64,000 nucleotides of DNA from Clostridiaceae bacterium Marseille-Q4143 (GTDB lineage Bacteria; Bacillota; Clostridia; Lachnospirales; Lachnospiraceae). Below are positions 1 to 8,345 of this stretch, in pieces; the stretch's first letter is position 1, and each line of letters opens with the position of its first letter. The DNA is taken from positions 248,001-312,000 of the forward strand of contig CP073693.1 of assembly GCA_018228645.1 (NCBI GenBank). Reading direction: 5' to 3'. Made by a program: the position numbers and the translations under genes. Under the pieces are notes generated by a model that did not search any database, was not told where the DNA came from, and saw only the letters and a program-made list of their open reading frames with translations.

Positions 1-463
1 CATCCAACAGTTCAAAAGTATCCATGGCGTCACGGTCCATTTTATTAATGAACGTAAAAATCGGGATATGTCTCATGACACAGACTTTGAACAGTTTTCT
101 GGTCTGCGCCTCGACACCTTTGGATCCGTCAATGACCATGACCGCAGAATCTGCAGCCATCAGGGTACGATAGGTATCCTCAGAGAAATCCTGATGTCCC
201 GGTGTATCCAGAATGTTGATACAGTAATTATCATAATTGAACTGCAGTACGGAAGAGGTAACAGAAATACCTCTCTCCTTCTCGATCTCCATCCAGTCGG
301 AAACTGCATGTCTTGCGGTTGCTTTTCCTTTTACGGAACCTGCCAGATTGATGGCTCCTCCATATAACAGAAACTTCTCTGTCAGTGTTGTTTTACCCGC
401 ATCCGGGTGGGAGATAATTGCAAATGTTCTCCGCTTCTCTATCTCTTTACGTAAATCTGCCAC
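1..463 (-). CDS. prfC: Peptide chain release factor 3 (RF3), N-terminal part, cut by window edge
   Basis: GTPase that recycles RF1/RF2 from the ribosome after termination. Only the first 154 residues are in the window; the gene continues past base 1. The translational GTPase motifs are visible: the P-loop with DAGKT at residues 21-25, DTPGH at 86-90 and NKMD at 140-143. The RGISVTSSV switch region and the SEDTYRTL stretch after DTPGH are typical of RF3 rather than EF-G. The start is a GTG at 461-463, chosen because a GGAGG ribosome site lies just upstream and the conserved [15 protein letters not shown] segment follows at once. It has its own strong promoter (494-522). Identity is very secure. 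Confidence 0.95.
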   Translation of the reverse strand, partial: MADLRKEIEKRRTFAIISHPDAGKTTLTEKFLLYGGAINLAGSVKGKATARHAVSDWMEIEKERGISVTSSVLQFNYDNYCINILDTPGHQDFSEDTYRTLMAADSAVMVIDGSKGVEAQTRKLFKVCVMRHIPIFTFINKMDRDAMDTFELLD

Positions 464-493
464 GTATCATTCCTCCAGTGCATAATCCACTTT

Positions 494-522
494 AGTATAG
501 GGCAGGGTTGTACGCGTGTCAA
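494..522 (-). promoter_or_regulatory. Sigma-A promoter of prfC
   Basis: On the minus strand a consensus -35 TTGACA (517-522) is followed after 17 bp by TATACT (494-499). It points at the GTG start of prfC about 30 bp downstream of the -10 box. Seen directly; transcription itself is inferred. Confidence 0.8.
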
Positions 523-535
523 GGGTTCATTACTC

Positions 536-814
536 TTAAAGTCCTGCAAAAAACAGTTCGTAGAAATCATCCTCGCCCTCCAGCATCGGGGAGTTCTCTC
601 CGCCGCCGTTGGTGCTTCGACGCATGGCCGCATAGGCTTCTTCTCCGGCAGTGATGAGATCCATCTCATAAATCTCATACCCAAACTCCCGGCACTTTCT
701 GCAGAATGCCGCAAAAGGCTGGTCTTCCTTTCGGGTTGCCAACAGTGCTTCCTTCAGTTTCGGATCATGAAGTGCTTTCTGTTTCAGTTCATCCAACATT
801 TCTGCAATTGCCAT
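536..814 (-). CDS. Small Nif11-like protein with an NGGG motif
   Basis: A 92-residue protein with a very strong ribosome site (AAGGAGG, 7 nt before ATG). It is mostly helical and charged: LDELKQKALHDPKLKEALLATR at the start, then an FAAFCRKCREFGYEIYEMDLITAGEEA segment, which resembles the helix-loop-helix pattern of Nif11-type small proteins (the A-x-E-x-G-Y/F half). Residues 67-72 read STNGGG, followed by a 20-residue acidic and hydrophobic tail ending in FFAGL. Nif11 domains occur both as free proteins and as leaders of modified peptides cut after double glycine. No modification enzyme, transporter or protease of that kind lies next to it, so a precursor role is only a possibility. The family assignment is by pattern and uncertain. 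Confidence 0.6.
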   Translation of the reverse strand: MAIAEMLDELKQKALHDPKLKEALLATRKEDQPFAAFCRKCREFGYEIYEMDLITAGEEAYAAMRRSTNGGGENSPMLEGEDDFYELFFAGL

Positions 815-870
815 ATGCGTACCTCCTTATGATTCCTGTTCCTCTCTGTCACAGGATATGATTTTATTCC

Positions 871-1851
871 TTACAAAAGCGTTTTTCTTAATTCTGCACC
901 GTCTTTTGCGCTTAAATATGCCGGTGCAATGTCAAATACGGTCTTGCAGCCGGTCTGTCCCTCTTTGTAGAGACGATAAGCAGCTCTTGCATAAGCTACG
1001 ATCACACTGGAAGTGAACTCCGGATTGGAATCCAGTTTCAGGCTGTATTCGATTACATGGTTATTTTCCAGGTTCCAACCGGTCTTTCCGGAACGGATCA
1101 CAAATCCACCGTGAGGGATTCCGCTATGATCTCTCTTTAACTCTTCTTCGCTGATAAAATGAACGGTCGTATCATAATCAGAGAAGTAGTTCGGCATATT
1201 TTTAATGGTTTCTTCTACCTTTGCAGCATCAGCGCCTTCTTCCAGTACGACGAAACACTCTCTGGTATGTTTCTGTCTTGCAGTCAGCTCCGGATTCTCA
1301 CCATTTCTTACTGATTTCAGTGCAGACTCCACTGGAATGGTGTACTGCTTGCCATCTTTGACACCCTCTACCCGGCGGATGGCATCTGAATGTCCCTGGC
1401 TGACACCTTTTCCCCAGAAAGTATAGTCATGGCCTTCCGGAAGAATCGCATTTGCATACATACGATTCAGGGAGAACATACCCGGATCCCAGCCCACGGA
1501 AATGATGCCCACGTGACCGCTCTTCTTTGCCGCTTCATCTACATCATCAAAATGCTCCGGAATTCTTGCATGGGTGTCGAAACTGTCTACAACATTGAAA
1601 AATTCTGCATATTTCGGGGTCTGTACCGGAAGATCTGTCGCACTTCCGCCGCAGAGAATCATTACATCAATCTTGTCTTTCCACTGTTCCACATCTGCCA
1701 CGGAGCAAACGGCCGCAGTCTCTGTCAGTACAGATACCGTCTCCGGTGCACGTCTTGTAAATACGGCCACCAGCTCCATGTCCGGGTTCTGCTTGATGGC
1801 ACACTCAACACCTCTTCCGAGGTTTCCATATCCTAAAATACCTATTCTCAT
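871..1851 (-). CDS. ddh: meso-Diaminopimelate D-dehydrogenase
   Basis: NADPH-dependent enzyme that converts tetrahydrodipicolinate and ammonia directly to meso-diaminopimelate, the one-step route to cell-wall DAP and lysine. The 326 residues match the usual family length. The N-terminal Rossmann motif GILGYGNLGRGV (residues 4-15) is clear, and the substrate-binding segment with VVDSFDTHARIPEHF and the SVGWDPGMFSLNR stretch is characteristic. ATG at 1849-1851 follows AAGGAG. A separate promoter lies in the 3' end of the upstream lysR gene, so ddh is probably transcribed alone. Confidence 0.95.
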   Translation of the reverse strand: MRIGILGYGNLGRGVECAIKQNPDMELVAVFTRRAPETVSVLTETAAVCSVADVEQWKDKIDVMILCGGSATDLPVQTPKYAEFFNVVDSFDTHARIPEHFDDVDEAAKKSGHVGIISVGWDPGMFSLNRMYANAILPEGHDYTFWGKGVSQGHSDAIRRVEGVKDGKQYTIPVESALKSVRNGENPELTARQKHTRECFVVLEEGADAAKVEETIKNMPNYFSDYDTTVHFISEEELKRDHSGIPHGGFVIRSGKTGWNLENNHVIEYSLKLDSNPEFTSSVIVAYARAAYRLYKEGQTGCKTVFDIAPAYLSAKDGAELRKTLL

Positions 1852-1890
1852 AATTCTATCTCCTTATATATTGTCCGATTTTATTTATTA

Positions 1891-1919
1891 ATTTTACTTT
1901 TTGTATACACGTATGTCAA
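1891..1919 (-). promoter_or_regulatory. Promoter of ddh, overlapping the 3' end of the LysR gene
   Basis: Minus-strand TTGACA (1914-1919), 17-bp spacer, TAAAAT (1891-1896). The -35 box and spacer lie inside the last codons of the upstream LysR-type gene (stop at 1894). It precedes ddh by about 40 bp. Confidence 0.7.
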
Positions 1920-2826
1920 CAGATTTCTCCGGTTCTGCGCTGCCTTCCAAAATCAGATTTTTAAGCTGCCTTGTCGGTGCATTCAGAGAATGTTCCACAT
2001 CATATACCATACAGATCTGCCGTTCCGGAACAGGGTCCTGCAGCGCAATCTGCACAATTTCATGACGTGCAATAGCTTCTTCTGCTATCTTCTCCGGCAA
2101 AAAGGCAAGTCCCAGTTCATTTTTCACAAGAGGCAGAATCTGATCTGTTGTCGCCACCTCCGTATCCGGTGTCAACTCCAGACAATGTTTCAGAAAAAAC
2201 TGGCTATAAAACTGATAGGTCATCGTTTCCCGTCCAAGGCAGATCATGGGATAGTTCTTCACCTCTGCCAGAGAAAGCACCTGGCTGCCCAAGGCGGTAA
2301 AGGTCTTCCCCCCTACCAGAATTTCCCGAAACGATTGCAGAACTATCTTTTTCAGCGGAGGTTTCATCTCTACTGGAGTGGTCACCACCGCAAACTCAAT
2401 CTTTCCGCTCTTTACTGCCTCAACAGCCTGAGGTGTGGAATGGTTATACAGTTTCAGGCGGATTCCCGGATATTCCATATGGAAACTTTTCAATTTCTCA
2501 AGCAGGAAAATATTTAAGGCAGTCTCGGTTGCTCCTATGGAAATACTTCCACGAGAAAGTCCCCCACTGTCTCCTAATTCTTCCTCAGCCGCAAAGAGCT
2601 GTGTCATCGCGGCAGAAACACGGACATATAGCCGTTCTCCCTCCGGTGTCAGCTGAACACCTCTGTTGGTGCGGATAAAAAGGCTGCACTGCAGCTGTTG
2701 TTCCAGGCAGTTCATGGCCCTCGTCACATTAGGCTGACTGTTCCCTAATGTTCTTGCCGCCTTCGTAAAATTTCCATACTTTGCAACGTAATAGAAAATT
2801 CGGTAGTAGTCCATGTTGACATTCAT
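1894..2826 (-). CDS. LysR-family transcriptional regulator
   Basis: A 310-residue LysR-type regulator. The N-terminal winged helix-turn-helix covers roughly residues 4-62 (YYRIFYYVAKYGNFTKAARTLGNSQPNVTRAMNCLEQQL), with the usual RGVQLTPEG loop; the rest is a periplasmic-binding-like effector domain (SISIGATETA onward). The ATG at 2826 follows GGAG with good spacing. It is transcribed divergently from purA and lies directly upstream of ddh, so either may be a target, but its effector cannot be read from sequence. The C-terminal 20 residues (SAEPEKSVDIRVYKK) are unusually polar and overlap the ddh promoter. Confidence 0.9.
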   Translation of the reverse strand: MNVNMDYYRIFYYVAKYGNFTKAARTLGNSQPNVTRAMNCLEQQLQCSLFIRTNRGVQLTPEGERLYVRVSAAMTQLFAAEEELGDSGGLSRGSISIGATETALNIFLLEKLKSFHMEYPGIRLKLYNHSTPQAVEAVKSGKIEFAVVTTPVEMKPPLKKIVLQSFREILVGGKTFTALGSQVLSLAEVKNYPMICLGRETMTYQFYSQFFLKHCLELTPDTEVATTDQILPLVKNELGLAFLPEKIAEEAIARHEIVQIALQDPVPERQICMVYDVEHSLNAPTRQLKNLILEGSAEPEKSVDIRVYKK

Positions 2827-2854
2827 GTTTTTTCTCCTGCCATATCATTTTCTG

Positions 2855-2865
2855 ATGATTATCAT
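2855..2865. promoter_or_regulatory. Small palindrome in the lysR-purA intergenic region
   Basis: ATGAT-T-ATCAT, a perfect 11-bp palindrome, 14 bp upstream of the purA -35 box and about 30 bp upstream of the lysR start. A LysR autoregulatory site is a reasonable guess from the divergent layout, but LysR sites are weakly conserved. Confidence 0.3.
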
Positions 2866-2878
2866 ATCAATAATAGTT

Positions 2879-2907
2879 TTTACATATTTCTATTCTCTCA
2901 GTATAAT
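2879..2907 (+). promoter_or_regulatory. Promoter of purA
   Basis: TTTACA (2879-2884), 17-bp spacer, perfect TATAAT (2902-2907). It supports starting purA at 2951, since the longer upstream reading frame begins before this promoter. Confidence 0.8.
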
Positions 2908-2950
2908 GGAATTCGTTTCAAAAAACAACAACCGAAAGGGGATCATTGAT

Positions 2951-4246
2951 ATGTTAACAGCAGTTACAGGTATTAACTGGGGAGATGAAGGAAAAGGTCG
3001 TGTCATTGATCTGCTCGCAGAGCAGGCTGATGTAGTTGCACGGTATCAGGGCGGTAATAACGCCGGACACACCGTTGTTACCAACCAGGGTAAGTTCGTA
3101 CTGAACCTTCTTCCCTCCGGTATCCTTCACTCCAATGTCGTATGTATCTTAGGCGGCGGCATGGTCATCGATCTTGAACATCTTGCCGGGGAAATCCAGC
3201 AGATCCGCGAAAAAGGAATCACGGTCACACCGGAACATCTAAAGCTGTCCCGCCTGGCTACCATTTCCATGCCATGGCATCGGATTCAAGATGAACTGGA
3301 AGAAGATCGTCTTGCCAAGACCGGTTCCGCCTTCGGTTCTACCCGCCGCGGAATCGCCTATGCCTACAGTGATAAATACAGAAAGAAAACACTCCGTCTG
3401 GGAGATCTTCTCCACCTGGATGAGGAGCCTGTACGTTCCCGTCTGAAGACGATGCTGGATGCAAAAAATTTGGAGCTGGCAGGCTGCTATCATCAGGAGC
3501 CCATGTCCTACCCGGCACTGCTTTCCTGGTGTGAGAAACAGGCTGAGCTCTTTGCACCCTATATCTGCGATACCGGAAGTTATCTCAGCCAGGCGCTCTT
3601 AGAGGGCAAAAAAGTCGTTCTGGAAGCACAGCTCGGCGCTATGCGTGACATTGACTATGGTATTTTCCCATATACCTCCAGTTCTTCCACCATTGCTGCA
3701 TACGGACCTATTGGTGCCGGAATCCCGGGAACCCCTCTGGACCACATTGTTGGTGTCCTGAAAGCTTACTCCACCTGTGTAGGTGCAGGACCCTTTGTCG
3801 CAGAAAAGGCCATGTCCGAATCCTGGCTGGAAGAACTTCGTCAGGCCGGTGGAGAATATGGAGCCGCTACCGGACGGCCCCGCCGTGTGGGACCCTTTGA
3901 TGCAGTGGCCAGCCGTTACGGTCTGAAATGCCAGAATGCGGATCAGATTGCCCTGACCAAGCTGGATGTATTAAGTTCTTTAAAGGAAATTCCGCTGATT
4001 ATTGCTTATCAGAAAGGTGCTGAGAAAATCACCGAATTTGATCCTACGGAAGATATGGACAACTGCATCCCGGTCATCGAAATGGTACCCGGATGGCAGG
4101 AAGATATTTCCGGTTGCCGTACTTATGAAGAACTTCCGAAAAATGCCAGAAACTATATCGAAACGCTGGAACGCCTTCTGAATCACAAAATCCAGATGAT
4201 TTCCGTGGGCGCGCGCCGTGACCAGTATCTGATGAAGGAGATTTAA
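2951..4246 (+). CDS. purA: Adenylosuccinate synthetase
   Basis: GTP-dependent enzyme joining IMP and aspartate to adenylosuccinate, the first committed step to AMP. The 431-residue protein starts MLTAVTGINWGDEGKGR, the family P-loop with the catalytic Asp and GDEGKG, followed by ARYQGGNNAGHTVV. The signatures QLGAMRDIDYGIFPYTSSSS and GRPRRVGPFD are also present. The ATG at 2951 was chosen because it follows GAAAGGGG at good spacing and sits downstream of the promoter; a longer in-frame extension to 2813 would include the promoter and lacks family similarity. The motif reads QLGAMRDIDYG where many family members have QGTLLDIDHGTYP, a notable but conservative divergence. It is followed after 5 bp by a DUF1275 gene. 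Confidence 0.96.
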   Translation: MLTAVTGINWGDEGKGRVIDLLAEQADVVARYQGGNNAGHTVVTNQGKFVLNLLPSGILHSNVVCILGGGMVIDLEHLAGEIQQIREKGITVTPEHLKLSRLATISMPWHRIQDELEEDRLAKTGSAFGSTRRGIAYAYSDKYRKKTLRLGDLLHLDEEPVRSRLKTMLDAKNLELAGCYHQEPMSYPALLSWCEKQAELFAPYICDTGSYLSQALLEGKKVVLEAQLGAMRDIDYGIFPYTSSSSTIAAYGPIGAGIPGTPLDHIVGVLKAYSTCVGAGPFVAEKAMSESWLEELRQAGGEYGAATGRPRRVGPFDAVASRYGLKCQNADQIALTKLDVLSSLKEIPLIIAYQKGAEKITEFDPTEDMDNCIPVIEMVPGWQEDISGCRTYEELPKNARNYIETLERLLNHKIQMISVGARRDQYLMKEI

Positions 4247-4251
4247 ATTTT

Positions 4252-4944
4252 ATGCATCACAAAGCCCATAAACAAATGTCCGAGGCCTTCCTGACGGCTG
4301 CTTTTCTTTCTGTATCCGGCGGTCTTCAGGATGCCTATACGTATCTGGCCCGTGGAAATGTATTTGCCAATGCCCAGACCGGAAACATCGTTCTCTTAAG
4401 CCAGCATATTGCAGATGGAGATCTTGCTTCCTCCATCCGTTATCTGGTTCCGCTGACATTCTTTGCTCTGGGTGTTGCCGCAGCCGAACTGATTCACCAG
4501 CGTTACCAACAGGCACAGCGGATCCACTGGCGGCAGCTGGTATTAGTGATTGAAATCCTGCTCCTGTTTGCTGTCGGATTTCTCCCCGACTCCTGGAACC
4601 TGATTGCCAATTCCATGGTATCCTTCTCCTGCGCCATGCAGGTACAGGCATTCCGTAAAGTGAACAGCTATGCTTTTGCCAGCACCATGTGCATCGGTAA
4701 TCTCCGCAGCGGCATGGAATCCCTGTGTGCCTATTTTAAGACCCGCAACAAAGATGTGCTGATAAAATCAATGCACTATTTTGGTGTTATTTTACTGTTT
4801 GCTTTTGGTGCCGGAATTGGCGGACATCTGCTTCCGCGTCTTGGCATGCGCACGATCTGGCTGTCCTGCCTGCTCCTCCTCGTCAGCTTCCTGCTCATGT
4901 TTATCAAAGAAGAGATCGAGGAGCATCCGGAAATCAAACTTTAA
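4252..4944 (+). CDS. DUF1275 (YoaK-like) membrane protein
   Basis: A 230-residue integral membrane protein of the DUF1275 family, function unknown. It begins SEAFLTAAFLSVSGGLQDAYTYLARGNVFANAQTGNIVLL, the family hallmark (GGxxDAxTYL...N..TGN). About six hydrophobic segments are visible, at roughly 12-30, 60-80, 92-125, 173-190 and 200-222. AAGGAG sits 11 nt before the ATG and it follows purA closely, so the two are probably cotranscribed. Its 3' end overlaps the 3' end of the convergent kdpE-like gene by 11 bp. Confidence 0.85.
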   Translation: MHHKAHKQMSEAFLTAAFLSVSGGLQDAYTYLARGNVFANAQTGNIVLLSQHIADGDLASSIRYLVPLTFFALGVAAAELIHQRYQQAQRIHWRQLVLVIEILLLFAVGFLPDSWNLIANSMVSFSCAMQVQAFRKVNSYAFASTMCIGNLRSGMESLCAYFKTRNKDVLIKSMHYFGVILLFAFGAGIGGHLLPRLGMRTIWLSCLLLLVSFLLMFIKEEIEEHPEIKL

Positions 4945-5632
4945 GCATCCGATACCCAATTCCGATATGTGTCTGTATATAAGCAGTTCCGTTTTTATCC
5001 GGTTCCAGTTTTCTTCGCAGAGTTGCCATAAAAACGCGAAGGGATGCAATATCATTTTCCGAACTGCTTCCCCAGATCTGCCGGGTAATGTAGGTATGTG
5101 TCAATACCTTCCCGACATTTCTGGCCAGCAGACATAATAACTTATATTCAATTGGAGTAAGATGCAGTTCCTCTTCCTTCAAGTAAGTGCATCCTGCCGT
5201 GTAGTCGATCTTCAGGTCTCCATTTTCAAAAACGGACGTATCCTGCATTTCTCCCATACCAAGCATGGCAAGACGCCTTATCGTTACACGGATTCTTGCA
5301 AGCAATTCTTCTACGGAAAAAGGCTTGGTAATATAATCATCCGCACCTGCGTCCAACGCTTCGATCTTATCCGCATCTTCGCTTCTGGCACTGATCACGA
5401 TGATCGGCACATTGGACCAGGTACGGATTTTTTTGATCACATCTACGCCTTCCATGTCCGGCAATCCCAGGTCCAACAGAATAATATCTGGCTGATGGGA
5501 GGATGCTTCCATAATTGCAGTGGTGCCATTTTCCGCAGTAAGATATTTATAGTCATGTGTTTTTAATGTTGTCACAATCAGATTCCGCACAGGACGATCA
5601 TCCTCGACAACCAGAATTACTATTTTATTCAT
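4934..5632 (-). CDS. kdpE: KdpE-like response regulator (OmpR family)
   Basis: DNA-binding response regulator of 232 residues. The receiver domain (1-120) has the acidic pair VVEDD, the phosphoacceptor aspartate in DIILLDLGLPD, the Thr/Ser switch in VISAR and the Lys in YITKPFS. The C-terminal winged helix (about 130-230) ends RKLEPDKNGTAYIQTHIGIGYRM, typical of KdpE/OmpR proteins. Its start overlaps the end of the sensor kinase gene by 8 bp, so they are translationally coupled. In the Kdp system KdpE switches on potassium uptake genes at low potassium; here the nearest targets are the Trk/Ktr genes, since no kdpFABC pump is in the window. Confidence 0.9.
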   Translation of the reverse strand: MNKIVILVVEDDRPVRNLIVTTLKTHDYKYLTAENGTTAIMEASSHQPDIILLDLGLPDMEGVDVIKKIRTWSNVPIIVISARSEDADKIEALDAGADDYITKPFSVEELLARIRVTIRRLAMLGMGEMQDTSVFENGDLKIDYTAGCTYLKEEELHLTPIEYKLLCLLARNVGKVLTHTYITRQIWGSSSENDIASLRVFMATLRRKLEPDKNGTAYIQTHIGIGYRMLKV

Positions 5633-7589
5633 TTAATATCACCTCACTCAACGGTAACGTAAAGGTAAATGTACACCCATGGGGCATATGGTCCGTCAAC
5701 ATAAGCTTTCCCCCATGGGCTTCCACAATCGTGCGGCACAATGCAAGTCCCAGTCCCAGACTTCGATGGCTGTCCGCTATGGTATTTTTTCCAGTATAGA
5801 ACATTTCAAAAATGTGCGGCTTCATTTCATCATCAATTCCCGGTCCATCATCCGTAACACTGATCTTTGCCTTTCCATCTTCCCTGCATCCGCAAATCCA
5901 GATGGTCGATCCTGGCGGTGTATATTTGATGGCATTATCTATCAGATTAACCAGCACCTGAATCACCAGCTTCACATCCATCCGGGCAAGAATCAGGTCA
6001 TCACATTCTGGAATGATCTGGTATTCATCATGCTTACGGCTGATATGCTTTAGTGCCTCCATAATGACTTCATCCAGAAGCTGATCTGTGAATTTGAATT
6101 TTAACCTTCCATCATGAATTCTTGTAATGGACAGGAGATTTTCCACCACTGCAGTCAGCCACTCTGCATCATCATAAATATCAGAATAAATCTGCTGTTT
6201 CATTCTATCATCCAGGCTTTTCCCATTATGAAGAAGCATATCTGCATTTCCGGAGATCGAGCAAAGCGGAGTCCGAAGATCATGAGAAATGGCCCGCAGC
6301 AAATCTGCCCGCAGCTGCTCATTCTTTGCCATAATGGCGTTCTTCTCTTTCTCCTCCGCATTTCTGATATTTTCCATGGCAAGGGCACATTCATTGATGA
6401 CAGAAAGTACAATGCTGTATGCAAAGGAATCCAGCTCCTCTTTCCCCATGGAAATCCCAATCACACCATATACATAATTTCCCATGCGAATTGCCAGATA
6501 CAGACATCTGGCCTCACTGAAATGATGCGTCGTTGCGCCGGCACGTTTTCCGTTCTCATATACCCAACGAGCTACGTTCTGTTCCTTTTCATTCAACAGT
6601 TCCTGTTCAGAAAAGATTCCCTGTTCAGAAAAAAGAGTCCCTTCCGACAAAATTCCATTCTCCGCCACATAAGTCACAATGCTGCACTCCATCAGCCTGG
6701 TCAGCTGTGTGCAGGTAATGTCCAGCATTTCATCTTTGCTTTTTGCCTGCTGCAGCTGACGGTCGGTATCAAACAGAATCTGGGTGCGAAAAGCCTGCTG
6801 CGCTGAAATCTTTGCATGTGTTTTCAATTTTGCAGCCAGTGTTCCGGCTATCACGGAGGAAAGCAGCATAATGGCAAGGGTAACCGGATATCCCACTGCA
6901 TAAGTTTGAAATGACATCCTTGGTTCTGTCAGAAAAAAGCAGAAAAGAAACGCACTTAAAAACGATCCTGCCAGACTGCAGAAATATCCATCCGTAAGAA
7001 CAGAAGTAAGCAGCACTCCAAGAATATAGATGGTCACCACATTGGTATCTGTAAAATGAAGTTTTTCGAACAAAAGACCAATCACCGTACAGGCAGTAAA
7101 AATAAGCAGTGTCAGCAAAAGATCTCTGGCGGATGGATGTTTCCAGTGTATCTCATAATGCCTTTTTCGATAATTTTCTGCCTGAACAGTATCCGGAATG
7201 ATATGGATATCGATATCCGGCACAAGTTCAATCAGTTTCTCTGTCAGAGTACGTCTGCTGAAAAAATGACTTTTTATTACGCTGCTTTGCCCTATCACAA
7301 TTTTTGTTACCCCGGATAAATGTGCGTACTCCGCAATTTGTAATGCCACATCCTCCCCGTGGGTCATCACGATTTCCGCACCGGATTCTTCCGCATACCG
7401 GATATGAGCTTCCAGTCTCTCCTTATCGGCTGATATGGTTTCTGCCCCTGTCTGTACATATAAAGCGGTAAAGCGGGCATGAAATACGCCCGCCATCTTT
7501 GCTGCTGTAGATATGATTTTTTTATTCGTCGGTGATGATGACAGACAGACAAGAATATGCTCATCCTTTTTTTCCACTATTGTACCCAT
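5625..7589 (-). CDS. kdpD: KdpD-like sensor histidine kinase without the N-terminal KdpD domain
   Basis: Membrane histidine kinase of about 654 residues. Order: a universal stress protein (USP) domain (about 10-130), a short basic linker, four transmembrane helices of the DUF4118 type (about 155-255), a GAF-like region, the HisKA box (AISHDLRTPLCSISGNADM) and a HATPase domain (NLIDNAIKYTP, DDGPGI, GLGLAL). Classical KdpD is near 890 residues and begins with a Walker-containing KdpD domain, which is absent here. In the USP domain residues 17-44 fit exactly the pattern SxS-X20-FTAxY reported for cyclic-di-AMP binding in Staphylococcus aureus KdpD. The ATG at 7587-7589 was chosen because an AAGGCGG site precedes it and the promoter -35 box overlaps the longer TTG-started frame (7649). 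Confidence 0.88.
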   Translation of the reverse strand: MGTIVEKKDEHILVCLSSSPTNKKIISTAAKMAGVFHARFTALYVQTGAETISADKERLEAHIRYAEESGAEIVMTHGEDVALQIAEYAHLSGVTKIVIGQSSVIKSHFFSRRTLTEKLIELVPDIDIHIIPDTVQAENYRKRHYEIHWKHPSARDLLLTLLIFTACTVIGLLFEKLHFTDTNVVTIYILGVLLTSVLTDGYFCSLAGSFLSAFLFCFFLTEPRMSFQTYAVGYPVTLAIMLLSSVIAGTLAAKLKTHAKISAQQAFRTQILFDTDRQLQQAKSKDEMLDITCTQLTRLMECSIVTYVAENGILSEGTLFSEQGIFSEQELLNEKEQNVARWVYENGKRAGATTHHFSEARCLYLAIRMGNYVYGVIGISMGKEELDSFAYSIVLSVINECALAMENIRNAEEKEKNAIMAKNEQLRADLLRAISHDLRTPLCSISGNADMLLHNGKSLDDRMKQQIYSDIYDDAEWLTAVVENLLSITRIHDGRLKFKFTDQLLDEVIMEALKHISRKHDEYQIIPECDDLILARMDVKLVIQVLVNLIDNAIKYTPPGSTIWICGCREDGKAKISVTDDGPGIDDEMKPHIFEMFYTGKNTIADSHRSLGLGLALCRTIVEAHGGKLMLTDHMPHGCTFTFTLPLSEVILNE

Positions 7590-7620
7590 CACTTCTGCCG
7601 CCTTTTCCTGTTTTGAAAAA

Positions 7621-7649
7621 AGTATATCATGAGACCGATTTGTGGTCAA
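7621..7649 (-). promoter_or_regulatory. Promoter of the kdpD-kdpE pair
   Basis: Minus-strand TTGACC (7644-7649), 17-bp spacer, TATACT (7621-7626), between the end of the Trk A gene and the kinase start. It decides the start of the kinase at 7589, because a start at 7649 would lie upstream of transcription. Confidence 0.75.
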
Positions 7650-7670
7650 AATCTTTCATCTCTTCTGATC

Positions 7671-8318
7671 TCAGATGTGAAAACATTTCTGGATTGCTTT
7701 ATATTCCCCAAGCACCAGCAACGAAATATGATTTTCCAACAGTGTGTCCGGAGTAATCGTCATATTCATTTCTCTGCCGTTTTTCACTGCAATAATATTA
7801 ATCCTGTATTTTTTCCGGATATCAAGCTCTCCGACTGTTTTTCCTATCCATTCTTTCGGAACCTCTACCTCAAAAATTGCATGGGACGAATCCACTTCCA
7901 TGTAATCAAGAATATGGTCATCTGTATAACGGATAGATGCCCATTTTGCCACCTGCTTTTCCGGATAAACGACTTTGTCAGCGCCGTTTCGCAGAAGAAA
8001 TTTTTCCTGTACATCCCGTTCCGCCCGGGAAATCACTAATTTGGCTCCCAGCTCTTTTAGCAGAGACGTCGTTTCCAGAGAATTCTGAAAACTGTCTCCG
8101 ATGGTAACAAAACAAATATCATAATTTCCCACTCCAAGAGATTCCAGAAATTCTGCATCTGTACTGTCTCCAATTTGTGCGTTCGTGACAAAGGGAAGAA
8201 TTTTATTTACCCTTTCTTCATTCACATCTACCGCCATAATCTCATGTCCTAATGAGTGTAACTGCTTTGCAATATGGCTTCCAAACCGTCCAAGACCGAT
8301 CAGTAATACATTTTTCAT
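7671..8318 (-). CDS. ktrA: Trk/Ktr potassium uptake regulatory subunit (RCK domain protein)
   Basis: A 215-residue cytosolic gating subunit of a Trk/Ktr potassium channel-like transporter. The N-terminal RCK_N Rossmann fold has GLGRFGSHIAKQLHSLGHEIMAVD (about 7-30) with a nucleotide-binding glycine motif, and TIGDSFQNSL and ISRAERD segments follow. The C-terminal RCK_C domain (about 135-215) corresponds to the domain that binds cyclic-di-AMP in staphylococcal KtrA. It lies 27 bp downstream of the membrane subunit gene in the same direction. Ktr is preferred over Trk because there is a single RCK_N/RCK_C unit instead of two. Confidence 0.9.
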   Translation of the reverse strand: MKNVLLIGLGRFGSHIAKQLHSLGHEIMAVDVNEERVNKILPFVTNAQIGDSTDAEFLESLGVGNYDICFVTIGDSFQNSLETTSLLKELGAKLVISRAERDVQEKFLLRNGADKVVYPEKQVAKWASIRYTDDHILDYMEVDSSHAIFEVEVPKEWIGKTVGELDIRKKYRINIIAVKNGREMNMTITPDTLLENHISLLVLGEYKAIQKCFHI

Positions 8319-8345
8319 GATCCATCATTCCTCTTTTCTCTGTTG

